The position numbers were made by a program, and so were the translations under genes. DNA of 64,000 nucleotides from Nocardia camponoti (GTDB taxonomy: Bacteria > Actinomycetota > Actinomycetes > Mycobacteriales > Mycobacteriaceae), in contig NZ_BMMW01000006.1 in the NCBI RefSeq assembly GCF_014646135.1, forward strand, positions 1 through 64,000, in the 5' to 3' direction. Below are positions 17,835 to 26,337 of the stretch, in pieces (positions within the stretch are counted from its first letter, which is position 1; every line of letters begins with the position of its first letter). The notes beneath the pieces were generated by a model that saw nothing but the letters and a program-made list of their open reading frames with translations, ran no database searches and had not been told where the DNA came from.

Positions 17835-17943
17835 GCACAGATGCTATGGCGGAAGTATTGCGGCCGGACTGCTTGATGTGACAGTTAGGAAACGCTCCCA
17901 GAACCGACCGGTCCGATGTGCGGGCGGGAGGTGGCATGCTCGA

Positions 17944-19128
17944 ATGATGGGAGTTTCGACAGCGCAAGTGGTTGACCGTCGGTTCGTCAGCCTGGTTACG
18001 GTCTTTGACCGATTGTTCCGCAAACCGGGTCACGGCGGTGGAGCGCTCGCGGTGTACTTGCGTGGTGAGCCCGTCGTTGACGTGTGGGCTGGGTACGCGA
18101 GCCCCGGTGTTCCGTGGACGAGCGACAGTGTCGCGCTGGGGTTTTCGACGGGCAAAGGTGTCGCTTCGACGGTGATTCACCAGTTAGTCGAACGTGGTCA
18201 GCTCGATTACGCCGAGCCCGTCGCCACGTACTGGCCGGAGTTCGCCGCGGCGGGCAAGGAGCACATCACTGTCGCTGATCTGCTCACCCATCGCGCGGGG
18301 TTGCATCGGTTGCGTGGGCTGTTACCGGGCGCGACGGACCGGTTTTTCGACGACGCGTCGGTCACGGCCGCACTCGCGGCGGCAACGCCCGACCCCCGCC
18401 ATCGGACGACGAGCGGGTATCACGGCATCAGTTACGGCCACCTTGCCGCCGAACTGGTGCGTCGCGTGACGGGGCGTGAGTTCACCGAGGTCGTGCGTAC
18501 CGAACTCGCGGAACCTCTTGGTGCGGAAGAACTTTGGTTTCGCGTGCCCGTGTCCGAACGTCACCGCATCGCGACCATGTTCCCTCGGTTGAAGGCGGCG
18601 GGCATGGATTGGGACACCGGCTCCGACCTGTTGACCCGCACCCGCTTCGCCGCGGCAGCGGAGACGACGCCGCGCGGTTTCGCCGACCTGATGGCCGACC
18701 CGCGCATCCACGATTCGGTGATGCCGGGCGTGAACGGGGTGTTTTCGGCGCGCGCGTTGGCGCGGGTGTACGGGGCGTTGGCTAATGGCGGCGTGCTAGG
18801 AGACACGCGAATCCTCAACGCGGACACCATCACTCGCGCGGCGACCCGTCAGGTTTTCACGCCCGACTACGTGCTCGCGTCGTTCCGCGTCCCGTGGGCG
18901 CTCGGCTACCACGGTGTGCCGATGAAGCCGTCGAAGCGCGACCCGATCTCGGCTTTCGGCCACTTCGGCCTTGGCGGTTCGGGCGCGTACGCGGACCCCA
19001 AAACGGGACTGTCGCTGGCATTCGTGACGAACCGATTGGGCGGCAAACTGACCCCGTTGGGCGATGCGAGGTTGACGCGATTGAGCATGGTCGCCGACCA
19101 CATCGCGCGGGGTGCGGCCGCCGAGTGA
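17944..19128 (+). CDS. Beta-lactamase-fold serine hydrolase (EstB/class C-like)
   Basis: A 394-residue member of the beta-lactamase-related serine hydrolase family. The SxxK nucleophile motif reads STGK (near residue 75), the second-motif Tyr is in SYGHLA, and the KTG-like third motif is replaced by HFGLGGSGAY. There is no signal peptide, so it is cytosolic and more likely an esterase or peptidase than an antibiotic-resistance beta-lactamase. The start at ATG 17944 has GGGAGG about 12 nt upstream; the adjacent ATG at 17947 is equally possible. It is divergent from the GntR gene and followed by ilvA after a short gap. Confidence 0.85.
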   Translation: MMGVSTAQVVDRRFVSLVTVFDRLFRKPGHGGGALAVYLRGEPVVDVWAGYASPGVPWTSDSVALGFSTGKGVASTVIHQLVERGQLDYAEPVATYWPEFAAAGKEHITVADLLTHRAGLHRLRGLLPGATDRFFDDASVTAALAAATPDPRHRTTSGYHGISYGHLAAELVRRVTGREFTEVVRTELAEPLGAEELWFRVPVSERHRIATMFPRLKAAGMDWDTGSDLLTRTRFAAAAETTPRGFADLMADPRIHDSVMPGVNGVFSARALARVYGALANGGVLGDTRILNADTITRAATRQVFTPDYVLASFRVPWALGYHGVPMKPSKRDPISAFGHFGLGGSGAYADPKTGLSLAFVTNRLGGKLTPLGDARLTRLSMVADHIARGAAAE

Positions 19129-19184
19129 GGCTCGGCCCCTCGCGCCTCGGCCCGTCAACGTCCTAGGGCTGGCAGCATGGGCGC

Positions 19185-20399
19185 ATGGAGTCCGTGACGC
19201 TCGACGACATCGAAGCGGCCGCCGCGCGCATCGCGCCGGTGGTGCGGCGTACGCCGACGGTGGAGTCGCGGGTGCTGTCCGACCGGGTCGGCGCGCCCGT
19301 CCTGCTCAAGTGTGAGAACTTGCAGCGCACGGGGTCGTTCAAACCGCGTGGGGCTTATAACCGCATCGCGAATCTGTCGGCGGACGAGCGCGCGCGAGGC
19401 GTTGTCGCGGCGAGTGCGGGCAATCACGGGCAAGGGGTCGCGTGGGCAGCGACCGAATTGGGAACGGCGTCAACGGTTTTCATGCCGTTGGGCGCTTCGC
19501 TGCCGAAGCTCGTCGCGACCCGCGCTTACGGCGCCGACGTGCATCAGGTTGGCCACACCGTTGACGAAGCCCTCATTGCCGCAAGGGAATTCGCCGACCG
19601 CACCGGCGCGACACTCATCCACCCGTTCGACCACCCCGACATCGTCGCTGGCCAGGGCACCGTCGCACTGGAAATCCTGGAACAGGTGCCTGACGTCGCG
19701 ACGGTCGTCGTCCCAACCGGCGGCGGCGGGCTTCTCGCTGGGGTCGCCGCGGCGATGCACGCCCTCGCCCCGCATGTCCGGGTAATCGGAGTGCAGGCCG
19801 CCGACGCCGCCGCATGGCCCAGTTCGCTCGCGGCGGGCGCGCCGACCGCGTTGCCGAAAATGGCGACCATGGCCGACGGCATCGCGGTCGGCCTGCCCGG
19901 CGCGGTCCCCTTCGCCGAGGTCGCCGCGTTGGGCACCGAGATCGTGACCGTCGACGAGGACGCGCTCGCGAAAGCGCTGGTCCTGAGCTTGGAACGCGCC
20001 AAACTGGTGGTCGAACCGGCGGGGGCGGCAGGAGTCGCCGCGTTACTCACGCACGCGATTCCCAATCTGGAAGGCCCGGTCGTCGCGATCCTGTCGGGCG
20101 GCAACATCGACCCGCTGCTGCTCACGCGCGTGATCGGTCACGGCCTGAGCGCGGGCGGTCGCTACCTCGAACTGCGCGTGACGATCGCCGACCGCCCAGG
20201 CGCGCTGTCGGCCCTGCTCGCGGTAGTTGGCGCGGCCGAGGCGAGCGTGGTCGACGTGTCCCACTCCCGCACCGCGTCAACCCTGGCAGTCGACGAGGTA
20301 GAGGTCTCCCTCACCCTAGAAACCCGAGGCCCCGCGCACCGCGACGAAGTACTAAAAACGTTGCGGGACGCGGGATTTGGCGTGCGCGCGGAGCCCTAG
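19185..20399 (+). CDS. ilvA: Threonine dehydratase with C-terminal ACT domain
   Basis: A 404-residue PLP enzyme that deaminates threonine to 2-oxobutyrate, the entry step to isoleucine. The PLP lysine lies in TGSFKPRGA (near residue 50), the phosphate-binding glycine loop is PTGGGGLLAG, and SAGNHGQGVA is also present. Residues 325-404 form a single ACT domain (LRVTIADRPGALSALLAVVG). That architecture is the shorter type often labelled catabolic, and actinobacterial ilvA genes also have it. The start at ATG 19185 gives the usual N-terminus. A 32-nt segment of the ACT-domain coding region is repeated imperfectly right after the stop codon. Confidence 0.93.
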   Translation: MESVTLDDIEAAAARIAPVVRRTPTVESRVLSDRVGAPVLLKCENLQRTGSFKPRGAYNRIANLSADERARGVVAASAGNHGQGVAWAATELGTASTVFMPLGASLPKLVATRAYGADVHQVGHTVDEALIAAREFADRTGATLIHPFDHPDIVAGQGTVALEILEQVPDVATVVVPTGGGGLLAGVAAAMHALAPHVRVIGVQAADAAAWPSSLAAGAPTALPKMATMADGIAVGLPGAVPFAEVAALGTEIVTVDEDALAKALVLSLERAKLVVEPAGAAGVAALLTHAIPNLEGPVVAILSGGNIDPLLLTRVIGHGLSAGGRYLELRVTIADRPGALSALLAVVGAAEASVVDVSHSRTASTLAVDEVEVSLTLETRGPAHRDEVLKTLRDAGFGVRAEP

Positions 20400-20447
20400 C
20401 AACCCTGGCGGTAGACGCGGTCGAGGTCTCCGGCCTGGCAGGTTGGG

Positions 20448-21146
20448 CTATGTGGCAGATCCGTGTTGGGCCGACTGTTTCATCAGGCGGATCGCCAAGA
20501 GCGCAATCCATGTGCCGCAGACGACGAGCCCGATCCGTTCGATGAGCCCTGCGGGTCCTCCGTCCACCAATTTGGCGACGAGGGCGAAGGCGAGGTAAGA
20601 GCCCGCGATCAGCAGTCCGGATACCTTCGAATATGTGGACCAGCCGAGGTTTCCGAGTTTCGCGTCACGTCGCGCCAGCACGAAGCACGCCGCGGTCAGC
20701 GAAGAGAACTGAACGAGGCCGAGCAGACTGTGGACGGCGCCGTGCACGGTCAACTCCTCTGATGCGCCAAGCGGGTAACCCAGCGACGGGTCGGGCAGGA
20801 TCGGTCCGATCGCGACGAAGGTGAGGCCGTAGACGCACAGCAGTACGGGGACCCAGGTGGATCCGGGTCCTCGCAAGAGCCGCCATTTCGCCCCAACGGT
20901 GAAGGCGAGCAGGAGCGCTCCGGTAACGATGTAGTTGGTGATCTGCATCCACCCGCCGGGCCCCAGTTCGAGGTTGCTGTCGGGCACAACGAGGGCGTTG
21001 TAGTCGGGGCGTATCGCCCCAAGGACGAGTAGGACACTGATGTTGAGCAGCGGAGCGATGATGCCGCAGGCCAGCAGTATTGGCGTCGCCGCTGACAGCT
21101 GTCCCGTATTTCGTGCCGTGGTCTTACGGCTGAGAGTGTCGGTCAC
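20448..21146 (-). CDS. DUF998-type integral membrane protein
   Basis: A 232-residue protein with about six hydrophobic segments spread evenly from residue 20 to the end. Conserved-looking polar positions lie in GILPD-like loops (IGPILPDPSLGYP) and in TVHGAVHSLLG, which fits the DUF998 family of unknown function. The GTG at 21146 has GAGAGGAC upstream and is preferred to the far upstream start, whose translation is arginine-rich and not conserved-looking. It lies on the same strand, 80 nt after the AraC-type gene, and could be part of the TetR-AraC unit. Confidence 0.75.
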   Translation of the reverse strand: MTDTLSRKTTARNTGQLSAATPILLACGIIAPLLNISVLLVLGAIRPDYNALVVPDSNLELGPGGWMQITNYIVTGALLLAFTVGAKWRLLRGPGSTWVPVLLCVYGLTFVAIGPILPDPSLGYPLGASEELTVHGAVHSLLGLVQFSSLTAACFVLARRDAKLGNLGWSTYSKVSGLLIAGSYLAFALVAKLVDGGPAGLIERIGLVVCGTWIALLAIRLMKQSAQHGSAT

Positions 21147-21226
21147 GACACACGTCCTCTCGTCGTCGATCGGGGTGGAGTCTCGGGTTGCCTTCTGCTC
21201 GTCGGCCGCACCCGAGGTGGACACCA

Positions 21227-22117
21227 CTATCGACCGATCGGCCGCCCCGGAGATTGGAAAAATGTTCCCCACGCCCGGTACCGCTCCAGGGCGATGACAG
21301 GCAGATTGCCCGCGTGCAGTGCCCCCGGTGTGCGATCCGCGAAGATCGCCATATCCCGGGACAGATGCGCCTGATCGGTGTACCCGCACACCGCAGCGAC
21401 GTCGGCGGCGGGGCGGCCCGCCAGCAAACCCACGACCGCGCACCGGAAGCGGACCAGCATCGCTGCCCGCTTGGGTGTCAGTCCGATCTGGGATTCGAAC
21501 CTCGCCCACAGCCGTTTACGGCTCCATCCGAGGGATTCGGCGAGCTCGCCGACCTTCACCTGGCCGCCGGAGGCGAGTATGTGGTGCCAGGCGGCGATCA
21601 CCTCGGGATCAAGCGTCCGCGTCGGCCGGTCGCGCTGCGCCAGAAACGATGTCGTCAACGCGAACCGTTCCTCCCAGGACCGCGCGGCCGCGAGTCGCTC
21701 CCGTAGTCGCTGGACTTGCGATCCCCACAACTCGTCCAACGGGACAACGCCTTGGCCCAGGTCGGTCGCGGCCACACCCAGCAGAGCGTGTGCCTGGATC
21801 GGTGACAAACGAACCTCAACGCACTCGGCATGCCTTGTGCGGATGCGCGTGGCAGTAAGGGGGAGCCCGACGACGAAACCGCCCGATACCTGACGTCCGT
21901 CGTCGTCGCCGACGATCAGTTCGGCGCCCCCGAACTCGATCACCACGGCGACCGCCGTCGTCGCGGCAACGCGCAAGTCCAACCCGGTGCCGCCCACGTC
22001 GCGGTATCCGATCATCGCGGCACCCGATCGTGCGGCAGCGGACGGACCAGCGAAGTCCCAGCCAGAACCGGGCCCGTGGTTAGGGCTTGTCGTTTTGCTG
22101 CGGGGCACGAGGTTCAC
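21227..22117 (-). CDS. AraC-family transcriptional regulator
   Basis: About 296 residues from the GTG at 22117, which overlaps the TetR stop codon as GTGA. The C-terminal third carries the AraC double helix-turn-helix: VGELAESLGWSRKRLWARF, then PADVAAVCGYTDQAHLSRD and the FADRTPGAL end. The N-terminal part is a small-molecule-sensing cupin-like domain without a recognisable ligand. Translational coupling to the TetR gene is unusual and suggests joint control of the divergent flavin monooxygenase or of the downstream membrane protein. Confidence 0.85.
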   Translation of the reverse strand: MNLVPRSKTTSPNHGPGSGWDFAGPSAAARSGAAMIGYRDVGGTGLDLRVAATTAVAVVIEFGGAELIVGDDDGRQVSGGFVVGLPLTATRIRTRHAECVEVRLSPIQAHALLGVAATDLGQGVVPLDELWGSQVQRLRERLAAARSWEERFALTTSFLAQRDRPTRTLDPEVIAAWHHILASGGQVKVGELAESLGWSRKRLWARFESQIGLTPKRAAMLVRFRCAVVGLLAGRPAADVAAVCGYTDQAHLSRDMAIFADRTPGALHAGNLPVIALERYRAWGTFFQSPGRPIGR

Positions 22118-22761
22118 TGCTGTCGGCTGCCTGATCGTTTCTCGGCGGCATCGAGCGCCGGAGCGAGTGGTGCGAGTGAGGTGCGTAGTAGGTCCGGCAA
22201 CGCGCCGGACGGCACGACGAGTCCGCTGCTCGCCGGGGAAGTCATGGCGGGCCGCAACCATTGTTGGAGGGCGACACGAACCGCGGCGGCCACGCAGGCC
22301 GCGAGCACGCGGGCGGTATGCGGGTCGGTGTCTCCGAGGCGTTCGGCGATAGCCTCGGTGAGGGGATATTCGATCGCGGTGGCGGCGTGAACAAATGCGT
22401 CACGTAGTGCTGGATGGGTGGTGATCAGCAGCAGCGCGTCGCGCCCGGACTCGCTCTGTGTCGTGTACTGATCCACGATCGCGTCGATGACAGCATCTGC
22501 GAGACGCCCGGTGGCGGACCGGGCGGCCACTGCCGCCGCGACCCGTGTTTCCCGCTCCGCGGTGACGGCGGCGACGATCGCCTGTTCGCGGCTGGAGAAG
22601 TAGTTGTTGTAGGTCCGCGGTGAGACGCCGGCGGCCTCGGCGATGTCGTCGACGCGCACGTTGTCCGGCCCGCGCTCGAGCGCCAGCCGAAGCGCCGCCT
22701 CCCGCAATGCCTCCCGGGTGGCCTGCTTCTTCTGTTCGCGCAGCCCTTTCCGTTGTGTCAC
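22114..22761 (-). CDS. TetR-family repressor
   Basis: A 215-residue protein with an N-terminal TetR helix-turn-helix (VDDIAEAAGVSPRTYNNYFSSREQAI, about residues 37-62) and a variable helical ligand domain. It is divergent from the flavin monooxygenase at 22927 across a 165-nt region containing a promoter overlapped by an inverted repeat. This is the classic layout for a repressor of the divergent enzyme, relieved by the enzyme's substrate. It is coupled to the AraC-type gene. Confidence 0.9.
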   Translation of the reverse strand: MTQRKGLREQKKQATREALREAALRLALERGPDNVRVDDIAEAAGVSPRTYNNYFSSREQAIVAAVTAERETRVAAAVAARSATGRLADAVIDAIVDQYTTQSESGRDALLLITTHPALRDAFVHAATAIEYPLTEAIAERLGDTDPHTARVLAACVAAAVRVALQQWLRPAMTSPASSGLVVPSGALPDLLRTSLAPLAPALDAAEKRSGSRQQ

Positions 22762-22794
22762 GGTCTCAGTATCGCATCACTGAGTGCGTGCACG

Positions 22795-22829
22795 AAAATT
22801 TGCGTGCGCGCAATTTTTTCCTCTACTCT
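22795..22829 (+). promoter_or_regulatory. Promoter and candidate TetR operator for the flavin monooxygenase
   Basis: A -35-like TTGCGT (22800-22805) and a -10-like TACTCT (22824-22829) are spaced by 18 nt. An imperfect inverted repeat (AAATTTGCG...CGCAATTT, 22795-22819) overlaps the -35 box. Its position between divergent tetR and monooxygenase genes makes it the best operator candidate. Confidence 0.5.
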
Positions 22830-22926
22830 GGCGGCCATCTGCCCTAGCACCAAGGAACCACCGCCCTTGGCGAGTACTACCGCGGCCGACCACGTCGCGG
22901 CTCGAACCAGAAGGAGAAGAGCACTC

Positions 22927-24510
22927 GTGACCGTCGATGTTGTGATCAGCGGAGGTGGCCCCAACGGGCTGATGTTGGCGTGCGAACTGAGCCTGGCCGG
23001 GGTCCGGCCGCTCGTGTTGGAGCGACTGGCCGCACCGAGCACAGAACCGAAAGCCAACGGCCTGCTCGGCCAAGTCGTGCAACTTCTGGACCGGCGGGGC
23101 CTTTACGAGTCGCTCAGCGCCAGCCCGGCACCGCCGCAACCGAACTCCACCTACTTCATGTTCGCCGCGATGGCACTGGACCTGAGCCTGCTCGACGACA
23201 GCCCCATCTACGGTCTGGCCGCCCCACAGCACCACATCACGCAGGTTCTGGAAGAGCGCGCTGTCGAGCTCGGCGCGCAGATCCGGCGCGGACACGAGGT
23301 CGTCGGGCTGGCACAGGAGGACGACGCGGTCACCGTGGACGTCGCGGGCCCGGACGGAACCTACCGGCTGCGGGCCGCTTATCTCGTCGGCGCAGACGGG
23401 GCGCACAGCCTCACCCGCAAGCTTTCCGGTATCGGATTCCCCGGTGTCAGCTACGACCGCACGACCAGCCGGGCTGCACACGCAACCATCCCGTCCGACT
23501 GGGTGGACCCGACCACCGGCGCGTTGACCGTGCCTGGCTACGGGACCGTCCAGCCGTTCCTGCCGCTACGCACCGAACGCGGCGGATTCTCCTACGCACC
23601 GTTCCCCGGGCAGCCGCCACTGATCAGCACCACAGAGTGGGACCAGCCCGAAACAGACGCTCCCATGAGCCTCGACGAGCTCCAGGCGAGCGCTGGCCGA
23701 GTGCTCGCCGCCGAGCTGCCGATGGGTCAACCCACCGGCCAGGGCCCGCACGTACTGCGCCGACTCAGCGGCGGCAACACCCGAATCGCCGACCGATTCC
23801 GAGACCGCCGCGTGTTCCTCATCGGCGACGCCGCCCACATCTACACCGCAGGAGGCGGACCCGGACTCAATCTCGGCCTGCAGGACGCAGCCAACCTCGG
23901 CTGGAAACTAGCCGCCGCCATCCTCGGCAACGCCCCGGCCGGGCTGCTGGACAGCTACGAATCCGAACGCGGGCAAGCCGCCTCTCGCATGGTCACCTAC
24001 GCCCAAGCACAATCCGCGCTGATCACCCCGGGCAGCGACGTCACCGCCCTGCGCACCCTGTTCAGCGAACTACTGCTCGACCAGGACACCGTGCGGCGTC
24101 TCGCCGCCCTCACCGCAGGCGCCGACATCCACTACGACATGGGCATCCCCGACACCCACCCGCTCATCGGCCGGTTCGCCCCGGACATGGAACTGCTCAC
24201 CCCGGACGGGAGGGTCCGGCTGGCCGAGCTGACCAGGACCGCACGGCCACTACTACTCGACCTGACCGGCGACACGCGCCTGGCGGAAACGCTTCCCGAA
24301 TGGCATGACCAACTCGACGTCGTCACCGCACGCCCCCAACCCGGATCGCCCGCCGCCGTGCTCCTGCGCCCGGACTGCCACGTCGCCTGGGCAACCGCGT
24401 CACCCCACCCCGACGCCCCGGACCGACAGTCACTCCGCGCGGCACTACGGCGCTGGCTCCGCTCCACCGATCGCCTGTACCCAACGCCGCTTCCGCGCGC
24501 CGAAACTTAA
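22927..24510 (+). CDS. FAD-dependent aromatic monooxygenase (PgaE/RdmE/Rox class)
   Basis: A 527-residue class A flavoprotein hydroxylase. It has the N-terminal dinucleotide-binding GGGPNGLMLA, the DG motif at YLVGADGAHSLTRK, the FAD ribityl motif RVFLIGDAAHIYTAGGGPGLNLG, and a C-terminal thioredoxin-like domain with VLLRPDCHVAWA. Relatives hydroxylate polyketide aromatics, phenols or rifamycins (Nocardia Rox inactivates rifampicin). The GTG at 22927 has a strong GGAGAAG site. The divergent TetR/AraC pair suggests substrate induction. Its stop overlaps the stop of convergent argH. Substrate cannot be told from sequence; antibiotic inactivation and phenol catabolism are both possible. Confidence 0.88.
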   Translation: MTVDVVISGGGPNGLMLACELSLAGVRPLVLERLAAPSTEPKANGLLGQVVQLLDRRGLYESLSASPAPPQPNSTYFMFAAMALDLSLLDDSPIYGLAAPQHHITQVLEERAVELGAQIRRGHEVVGLAQEDDAVTVDVAGPDGTYRLRAAYLVGADGAHSLTRKLSGIGFPGVSYDRTTSRAAHATIPSDWVDPTTGALTVPGYGTVQPFLPLRTERGGFSYAPFPGQPPLISTTEWDQPETDAPMSLDELQASAGRVLAAELPMGQPTGQGPHVLRRLSGGNTRIADRFRDRRVFLIGDAAHIYTAGGGPGLNLGLQDAANLGWKLAAAILGNAPAGLLDSYESERGQAASRMVTYAQAQSALITPGSDVTALRTLFSELLLDQDTVRRLAALTAGADIHYDMGIPDTHPLIGRFAPDMELLTPDGRVRLAELTRTARPLLLDLTGDTRLAETLPEWHDQLDVVTARPQPGSPAAVLLRPDCHVAWATASPHPDAPDRQSLRAALRRWLRSTDRLYPTPLPRAET

Positions 24511-25925
24511 CGCAACCACCCACGCGCATCGTCGGCGTCGGCGCGCACCCCAGCCAACTGCTTGGCGACCTGCACACCCGCCGTCCCACCACGCGCGTTA
24601 CGCGACGCGATCGAACCTTCCACCGTCAACACCTCGCGCACCCCAGCGGTCAGCGCCGGGTCAATCGCCGCGAATTCCTCGTCGGTCAGCTCATCAAGAC
24701 CAACTCCGCGTCCCTCGGCTACCCGCACACACGCGCCCGCCGCCTCGTGCGCGACGCGGAATGGAACACCTTGGCGCACCATCCATTCCGCGATGTCGGT
24801 CGCCAAAGTGAAACCGGCAGGGGCCAATTCGGCCATGCGGTCGGTGTGGAAGGTCAACGTGCCGACCAAACCGGCGATCGCGGGCAGCAGCAGTTCAAGC
24901 TGCGCGACCGAATCGAAAAGCGGCTCTTTGTCCTCCTGCAAATCGCGGTTGTAGGCGAGCGGCTGCGCCTTCAACGTCGCGAGCAGACCCGTGAGGTTGC
25001 CAATCAGGCGACCAGCCTTGCCACGCGTGAGTTCGGAAACGTCCGGGTTCTTCTTCTGCGGCATGATCGACGACCCCGTCGACCACGCGTCAGCGAGCGT
25101 GATGTAGCCGAATTCCGGTGTGCTCCACAGGATTACCTCTTCGGCGAGGCGCGAAAGGTCGACCGCGATCATCGCGAAAACGAACGCGGCCTCGGCGGCG
25201 AAGTCACGCGACGAGGTGGCGTCGATCGAGTTGGCCGCCGACGCGGTGAAGTCGAGCTCTTCGGCGATCTGCTCAGGATCCAGGCCCAGCGACGAACCAG
25301 CGAGCGCACCCGACCCGTACGGCGAGATGGCGGCGCGCTTGTCGAAGTCACGCAAGCGCTCAAGGTCACGCAGCAACGGGTGCGCGTGAGCGAGCAAATG
25401 ATGCGCCAACAGCACCGGCTGCGCGGCCTGCAAGTGCGTCTTGCCCGGCATCACGGCGTCGGGGTGCGCGGCGGCCTGCGCGGTGAGCGCGTCAACAACG
25501 TCGAGCACGCCAGCGGCCACCCGCCGGGCACCGTCACGCAACCACATGCGGAACAGCGTCGCGACCTGGTCGTTGCGCGACCGACCGGCCCGCAGTCGCC
25601 CACCGAGCTCGGTGCCAACCCGCTCGATAAGCCCACGCTCAAGCGCGCCGTGCACGTCCTCATCGGAGTCGGCGGGCCCGAACGCACCCGATGCGACGTC
25701 GGCGGCGAGTACGTCGAGACCGGCGAGCATGTCGGCGAGGTCAGCGTCGGCGAGCAGCCCAGCCTTATGCAGCACGCGGGCGTGCGCCTTGGACGCGCGA
25801 ATGTCATAGGGCGCGAGCACCCAGTCGAAGTGGGTCGACTTGCTCAGCGCGGCCATCGCCTCGGCGGGGCCAGACGCGAATCGCCCGCCCCAAAGCGCGC
25901 CTTCATTGGTTCCGCTGTGCGTCAT
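24507..25925 (-). CDS. argH: Argininosuccinate lyase
   Basis: Cleaves argininosuccinate to arginine and fumarate, the last step of arginine synthesis. The 472-residue protein has the fumarase-superfamily signature GSSIMPQKKNPD (near residue 285), the opening WGGRFASG, and RAGRSRNDQVAT. It stands about 10 kb from argCJBDF-R in this window, with argG missing from the window. It carries its own ARG-box-like sequence about 114 nt upstream of the ATG at 25925. Confidence 0.98.
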   Translation of the reverse strand: MTHSGTNEGALWGGRFASGPAEAMAALSKSTHFDWVLAPYDIRASKAHARVLHKAGLLADADLADMLAGLDVLAADVASGAFGPADSDEDVHGALERGLIERVGTELGGRLRAGRSRNDQVATLFRMWLRDGARRVAAGVLDVVDALTAQAAAHPDAVMPGKTHLQAAQPVLLAHHLLAHAHPLLRDLERLRDFDKRAAISPYGSGALAGSSLGLDPEQIAEELDFTASAANSIDATSSRDFAAEAAFVFAMIAVDLSRLAEEVILWSTPEFGYITLADAWSTGSSIMPQKKNPDVSELTRGKAGRLIGNLTGLLATLKAQPLAYNRDLQEDKEPLFDSVAQLELLLPAIAGLVGTLTFHTDRMAELAPAGFTLATDIAEWMVRQGVPFRVAHEAAGACVRVAEGRGVGLDELTDEEFAAIDPALTAGVREVLTVEGSIASRNARGGTAGVQVAKQLAGVRADADDARGWLR

Positions 25926-26038
25926 CGCCCGTCCTTCGCCTCGCTGCCGCGTGTCCTAACGGCATGGTTGCCATCCGCCAGCGGTCGAGCTTACGTCCGC
26001 TCCCACGTCGCTCAACCAGCCGGTTCGTTCGATAAATG

Positions 26039-26064
26039 ATTATGCACACCAGTGCAATTTCATT
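26039..26064 (-). promoter_or_regulatory. ARG box and promoter upstream of argH
   Basis: On the minus strand the sequence aligns without gaps to the one in front of argC (41416-41441). Both read AATGA-N2-TTGCA-N5-GTGCATAAT. The CATAAT end can serve as a -10 box. This is a good match to ArgR operators, and argR is in the same window. It could also affect the divergent small-peptide operon. Confidence 0.7.
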
Positions 26065-26069
26065 CACCA

Positions 26070-26094
26070 GCGGGGTGCGTAGCGACCACCCCGC
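26070..26094. promoter_or_regulatory. Perfect inverted repeat upstream of the small-peptide operon
   Basis: GCGGGGTG (26070-26077) and CACCCCGC (26087-26094) form perfect 8-bp arms around 9 nt. It lies between the ARG box and the ATG at 26152, next to an AATTAT -10-like sequence at 26095-26100. It is either an operator or a leader hairpin. Confidence 0.45.
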
Positions 26095-26151
26095 AATTAT
26101 GAGACGCTGGTCACACAGCTTGTTCGCGGTCGGGGTAGAAGGAGCGTCATC

Positions 26152-26298
26152 ATGAATGAATTACGCCAGTTCGCTCAGGACAACTACGAATTGCTCGGCA
26201 CTGTTGTCGTCGGCTTAGGCAACCTCGGCCTCACCATCGCCAAGGTCACCATCGACATGGGCGCGCCCATCCTGCGCGAGTTACTCGGGGCTCTCTAA
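26152..26298 (+). CDS. 48-residue hydrophobic peptide, PorH/PorA-like
   Basis: A short gene with a strong AAGGAG ribosome-binding site 9 nt before its ATG. The product has a charged N-terminus (MNELRQFAQDNYELLG) followed by a hydrophobic, glycine-containing helix (TVVVGLGNLGLTIAK) and an amphipathic end (PILRELLGAL). It has no signal peptide and no cysteine. Size, tandem arrangement with a second tiny gene and the Asn-Tyr-Glu motif resemble the corynebacterial PorH/PorA peptides, which form channels in the mycolic-acid outer membrane. That similarity is by eye from memory and is weak at this length. A membrane-active toxin or a type VII-independent secreted peptide is the alternative. Confidence 0.6.
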   Translation: MNELRQFAQDNYELLGTVVVGLGNLGLTIAKVTIDMGAPILRELLGAL

Positions 26299-26337
26299 CA
26301 CCGAACCACCCCGCGTCACCGAACTCAGGAGGCCTAC

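Noticed and set aside
17944..19128. Beta-lactamase resistance gene
   Set aside because: There is no signal peptide, and the KTG motif of true beta-lactamases is replaced by HFGLGG, so an intracellular esterase or peptidase is more likely.
24507..24510. Possible right-hand insertion junction at the end of the monooxygenase block
   Set aside because: The stop codons of the monooxygenase and argH overlap cleanly with both proteins full length, so no scar is visible on this side.
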